Shown here: positions 60,377 through 64,000 of the stretch, in pieces
How the letters are laid out: the number at the start of each line of letters is the position of its first letter
Numbering within the stretch: the first letter of the stretch is position 1
NCBI GenBank assembly: GCA_951799425.1
Contig: OX637402.1
Span: 6,104,001 to 6,168,000, forward strand
Direction: 5' to 3'
From: Ilex aquifolium
Taxonomy: Eukaryota > Streptophyta > Magnoliopsida > Aquifoliales > Aquifoliaceae
Length of the DNA: 64,000 nucleotides
The notes under the pieces: generated by a model
What the model saw: the letters and a program-made list of their open reading frames with translations, nothing else
What the model was told of the DNA's origin: nothing
Database searches by the model: none
Translations under genes and position numbers: made by a program

Positions 60377-62545
60377 TGTAACACCCCGCATTTTCGTTCA
60401 TATAGATATATAGATATAGCAAATAATGGTTGTAAAGATGTGGATAGGGGTATTGAAGGGTGTTTGAACTTTGTAAATTTGAAAAGTAAAGATTTAAAAT
60501 GTTAATGAAAATCATAGTTGAAATTTAGTTTTAGTGAGTGAAAATATAAAATGTTAGGTCCTATAACTTGTATTAGATAGGTTTGGTGTATAAATATGTG
60601 TTGGAGAGGTTTGTGATGGATTTGGTTAGTTTTGGAATGGATTGGAAATGGAAAACAAAAGAAATAGGCAAAACTGGGTAAATGGTACCGGTACTGTGTA
60701 CCGGTACCCCGATTCCAGAAGGTTTCTGGTACCGGTACTGGGTACCGGAACTGGGTACCGGTACTGAATGGTACCGGTATTGAGTACCGGTACTACCGAA
60801 ACCAGACTGTTTATTTTAAGTCGCGAACAAGCCGATTTTTCCTCCACTATAAATACATTTTTGTCACCTCCTTAGCCTTCATTACACCACTCCAAACCCT
60901 AGAAAACATAAGAGAGGAAGAGAGAAAGAGAGAAACACAAGATCAAGAGAAAACAAGAGATTGAAGGGTTGATTCAAGATCAAAGCCCTAATTTTTCCAA
61001 GAACATTAAGGTAGGGGATTTCTTCTCTTTCTCTTACATTGAGGTTAGGGTATTTATATATGTATGTTTTGGCTATCAATGATATATATATGCTATGTAA
61101 TCATCCTCTCTTAGGCTTTTTGACAAAGATTACATGTTTTACACAAAGTTAGGGTTGTATACCCATGAAATCCCTCTTTTGTTTGAAAAACCCTAGTTTT
61201 CAAGAGTGATGGGTTTTCCTCTTGAACTCTTCCTTTATTCTTGATTTCAAAATCATAGTGTTTTGTGTTGAGTAATAAAATGATATTGTTGTGATCTCTT
61301 GCATTTTCTTTGTTGGTTATTGAAAATGTCACATGCTTAAATTGGGGATTTTTAAGATATTCTTGTAAATTGTGAAATTGGGTTTGGTATTGTATCTCTT
61401 ATGAGTGTGGGATGACCATGGGTGGCCTTTGACGAGATATCGTAGAGTGGATAGACGTGTTGCTTGCTCCGTGGGGGTTGGCATTTCTCCTACCACTCGT
61501 AGTGGGGTTAGTGCTTTGGTAAGACTAAACCGCTATTGCTCACTGGTCCCGTGTAATAGGGTTAGTATACTAATGCCTGGGTTGGATACGTCACTGCCAT
61601 TGGTGTGGCATACGCCCTTCCTAAAGGATGGATATCTTTGATAAGATTTGTGTGGGTGTGTGTGGGTTAGATATTACTCAATGTGTCGATTCATGGGGTG
61701 TGCCTTACATCATGTTTGAGATACATATACATATTGATGGATTGTTGTATTATTGTGGAAAATGGCTTCCTACAAGGACTTGTGGGAGTATGGGATTCCA
61801 CAAGGTCTTGTGGGAAACTGGTTTATATTTTGGAAAATGGATATGTATTGGATCTTGGTTTCTTCTACTGTTTATGTAAATTACTGTTGCTACTTAAACT
61901 TGAGATCCATTTTAAAATGTCCCTGTTTTACTTCAAAGATTATGTATGCTATTTGTAAAATGAGACCGGCCATTTTATATGTTTTTATAAACCTTGTTTG
62001 AGTTTGGGAAGATTTTGCTACAGAGCTTCGTGCTCATCCCCTACAATTAATATTTTTCAGATTTGGCTTTAGAGGAGGAGCTTGGCGCTAATGAGCCGAG
62101 CCTTGGGGAAGCCTCATTAGAGGGGTACCTGGATCCCGAGTGGGACATTTAGAGATGCCTTTTTATTTTTGTACTAGACTAGGAACCAATATGTACAAAC
62201 ATTGTAAAGTCTAGTTTCTTTTGAAATTCCGCTGCAATATAATCATGTAATTCTTTTGGGTTGTAATGGTCTTAGTTTGGCTTATTCTTTTGGGATGATT
62301 GTTGTGGATAGTATATATGGTGAATGAAATATTTTGGATTTGATGGTTAGATAGACCCGGTGTGGTCAAGGTATTATAAATGTACAGGTTGTGAGTTTTG
62401 GGAGAGCTTCCCGTACGAAGGAGACTCTGCCCAAATTTTGTTAAAATTAAGAATGTTTCTTATTTGATGGATATATATTTAGTGCTCTCATGATGTGAAT
62501 GTTTTAGAATGTAATGCCGTCCAGGGTGGTATTTGGGGCGTTACA
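60377..62545 (+). repeat. 3' LTR of the Tekay/Del derivative (2169 bp)
   Basis: Same ends and order of parts as the 5' LTR: palindrome tract (about 60686-60795), TATA box (60848), GA leader, candidate intron (61011-62060). It carries a 48-bp segment (about 61455-61502) not in its partner. Confidence 0.93.
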
Positions 62546-62550
62546 AGAAA
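62546..62550. other. Right 5-bp target-site duplication AGAAA
   Basis: Exact partner of 54934-54938, directly after the 3' LTR end. The Athila/Tat-type element resumes here. Confidence 0.92.
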
Positions 62551-62945
62551 ATGTGGTAGTAGATCACTTGTCAAGATTAAATTACAATATAAAAGATGAA
62601 CCAATTCCGATTAGAGAAACCTTTCCAGATGAACAACTTTTAGCAATAATCGAAGTACCATGGTATGCAGATATAGCTAATTATTTGGCTACTGGTACTA
62701 TTCCTTTTAATTATACCTGAACTGATAAAAACAAGTTCTTAAATACTGTAAAGATCAAATAATAAGACGTTGTGTACCTAATCATGAAATTAGTCAGATA
62801 ATTCAGTTTTGTCACTCTGAAGCTTGCGGAGGTCATTTTGCTTCAAAGAAAATCGCTGCAAAATTTTGTAGTGTGGATTTTATTGGCCAACTCTTTTTAA
62901 AGACATTCATATCTTTTGTTTAAATTGTGACAGATGTCAAAGAAT
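62551..62945 (+). pseudogene. RNase H-integrase linker and integrase zinc-binding region (fossil)
   Basis: VVVDHLSRL and FPDEQLLAI are the post-RNase H linker of Athila/Tat elements. IRRCVPNHE, CHSEACGGHFASKKIA and CLNCDRCQ follow, giving the HHCC zinc-binding pattern that opens integrase. Decayed. Confidence 0.82.
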
Positions 62946-63870
62946 GGGGAATATTTCAAAAAGAAATATGATGCCTTTAAACCCTATTTTAATTATTGAA
63001 AATTTTGATTGTTGGGACATCAATTTTATGGGACCATTTCCTCCATCTTTTGGATATCTGTATATTTTGGTTGCAGTCGACTTTGTTTCTAAATTGGTAG
63101 AGGCAATTCCATGTAGAAATAATGATCACAGAAAGGTGATCAAATTTTTAAAAGAAAATATTTTATCCAGATTTGGGATTCCGCGAACAATCATCAGTGA
63201 TGGTGGATTACATTTTTGTAATAAATTTTTTGAAAACCTGATGAAAAAATATTTGATTTCTCATAAAATATTCACTCCGTATTATCCTCAGACAAGTGGA
63301 CAAGTTGAATTAGCTAATAGGGAAATAAAATACATTTTAGAAAAAACAGTAAATCCAGATCATAAGGATTGATCTTTAAGATTAACTGATGCACTTTGGG
63401 CTTACCGTACCGCGTATAAGACTATTCTAGGAATGTCTCCTTATCGGTTAGTTTATGGTAAACCATGTCACTTGCCAGTAGAATTAGAACATAGAGCATA
63501 TTGGGCAATCAAAATGATGAGTCTTGACGGATAAAGCTGGAATATCACGTAAATTACAAATTAATGAATTAGAGGAATTAAGGAACGAAGCTTATGAAAA
63601 ACGCAAAGATTGCTAAATCAAGAACAATAGTTTTTCATGATAAAAATATCGTGAGAAAATCTTTTGAACCATCTCAAAAAGTTCTGTTGTACAATGCAAA
63701 ACTTTGTTTATTCCCTGGAAAATTAAGATCTGAATGGACAGGACCTTATATAGTCAAGCAAGTCTTTGACTATGGGGCAATTGAAATTGAAAATCGAGTA
63801 ACTGGGAATATCTTCAAAGTAAATGGGCCAAGACTTAAACCCTATTATAATGGATTCACTCAAAATGTAA
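62946..63870 (+). pseudogene. Integrase core and C-terminal region of the Athila/Tat-type element (fossil)
   Basis: The DDE core is recognisable as WDINFMGPFP (first Asp), IISDGGLHFCNKFFE (second Asp) and PQTSGQVELANREIK (Glu). [21 protein letters not shown] and [13 protein letters not shown] follow. The tail has KLRSEWTGPYIV and VNGPRLKPYY, typical of Athila/Tat integrase ends. Decayed. Confidence 0.9.
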
Positions 63871-64000
63871 CTTTTGTGCAACTTTTGATCCAGTCTATGT
63901 GCGCTAAAAAAATATATATTGTTGTTTGATTATAAGTAATATTACTAGTTACTTGTAATTTGTTTGACAGATTAAATCTCTTGAGTGAAAGCCAGATATC
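63871..64000 (+). other. Start of the post-integrase region
   Basis: AT-rich sequence after the integrase tail. I see no further domain, purine tract or LTR before the window ends. Confidence 0.5.

Larger units (their letters stand above)
54939..62545 (+). mobile_element. Tekay/Del chromovirus derivative nested in the Athila/Tat-type element
   Basis: A complete LTR-to-LTR copy of 7607 bp, flanked by AGAAA duplications. The LTRs start TGTAACACCCCG and end GGGGCGTTACA, the primer site is initiator-Met type, and a purine tract precedes the 3' LTR. The internal region is only 3.34 kb: gag at one end, the integrase tail and chromodomain at the other. Protease, reverse transcriptase, RNase H and most of integrase are absent. 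It is non-autonomous and carries a few breaks. The LTRs differ by roughly 14 substitutions (about 0.7%) by eye outside a variable palindrome tract, so it is a young fossil. Confidence 0.93.
49824..64000 (+). mobile_element. Athila/Tat-type Ty3/gypsy retrotransposon, decayed, continuing beyond the window
   Basis: In order: the end of a 5' LTR, an Asp-type primer site, gag, protease, reverse transcriptase and RNase H. RNase H is interrupted at 54939-62545 by another element; integrase follows. The primer site TTTGGCGCCGTTG, the gag start (PSCF, then IQLLP) and the protease form DLGSSCNLM are typical of the Athila/Tat (OTA) branch. The coding region is a fossil with about a dozen breaks. The 3' LTR is not in the window, and the left limit at 49824 is where the array begins, so the LTR start is uncertain. 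Confidence 0.87.

Noticed and set aside
1-64000. Host protein-coding, rRNA or tRNA genes
   Set aside because: I found no exon structure, tRNA-like fold or rRNA similarity; all coding similarity is to LTR retrotransposon proteins.

Overview
The window is transposable-element DNA from a flowering-plant nuclear genome. The evidence is Ty3/gypsy elements of the plant Tekay/Del chromovirus and Athila/Tat types, primer sites for plant initiator-Met tRNA and an Asp-type tRNA, and no host gene. I cannot name the species.

Bases 1-49823 are one head-to-tail array of a non-autonomous LTR retroelement lying on the minus strand. The period is about 5736 bp: a 3.8 kb LTR plus a 1.93 kb internal region. 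Nine LTRs alternate with eight full internal regions, so each LTR is shared by its two neighbours. A ninth internal region is cut by the left edge of the window. The units differ by only about 0.1-0.3% by eye. Each internal region has an initiator-Met primer site, a 256-aa gag-like protein with two CCHC knuckles but no capsid domain, a protease scrap and a polypurine tract. The right end of the array is an exact LTR terminus (49823).

Bases 49824-64000 are a plus-strand Athila/Tat-type Ty3/gypsy element: the end of its 5' LTR, a primer site, gag, protease, reverse transcriptase, RNase H and integrase. It is decayed, with about a dozen breaks, and its 3' LTR lies beyond the window. A second element (54939-62545, plus strand) is inserted into its RNase H region and flanked by the 5-bp target duplication AGAAA. 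This inner element is a Tekay/Del chromovirus derivative with 2.1 kb LTRs, a gag, and only the integrase tail plus chromodomain. The middle of its pol is missing and replaced by a degenerate repeat tract that resembles part of its own LTR.

Order of events: the Athila/Tat element is oldest. The Tekay derivative entered it later (LTRs about 0.7% apart by eye). The tandem array abuts, and may sit inside, the Athila/Tat LTR; its units are the most alike and so probably the youngest amplification. The most notable item is the array, a macrosatellite built from whole LTR-internal units. Also notable are the dense CCGG-centred palindrome clusters and the matching TATA, GA-rich leader, GTAGGG and TTTTCAG layout in the LTRs of both chromovirus-type elements.
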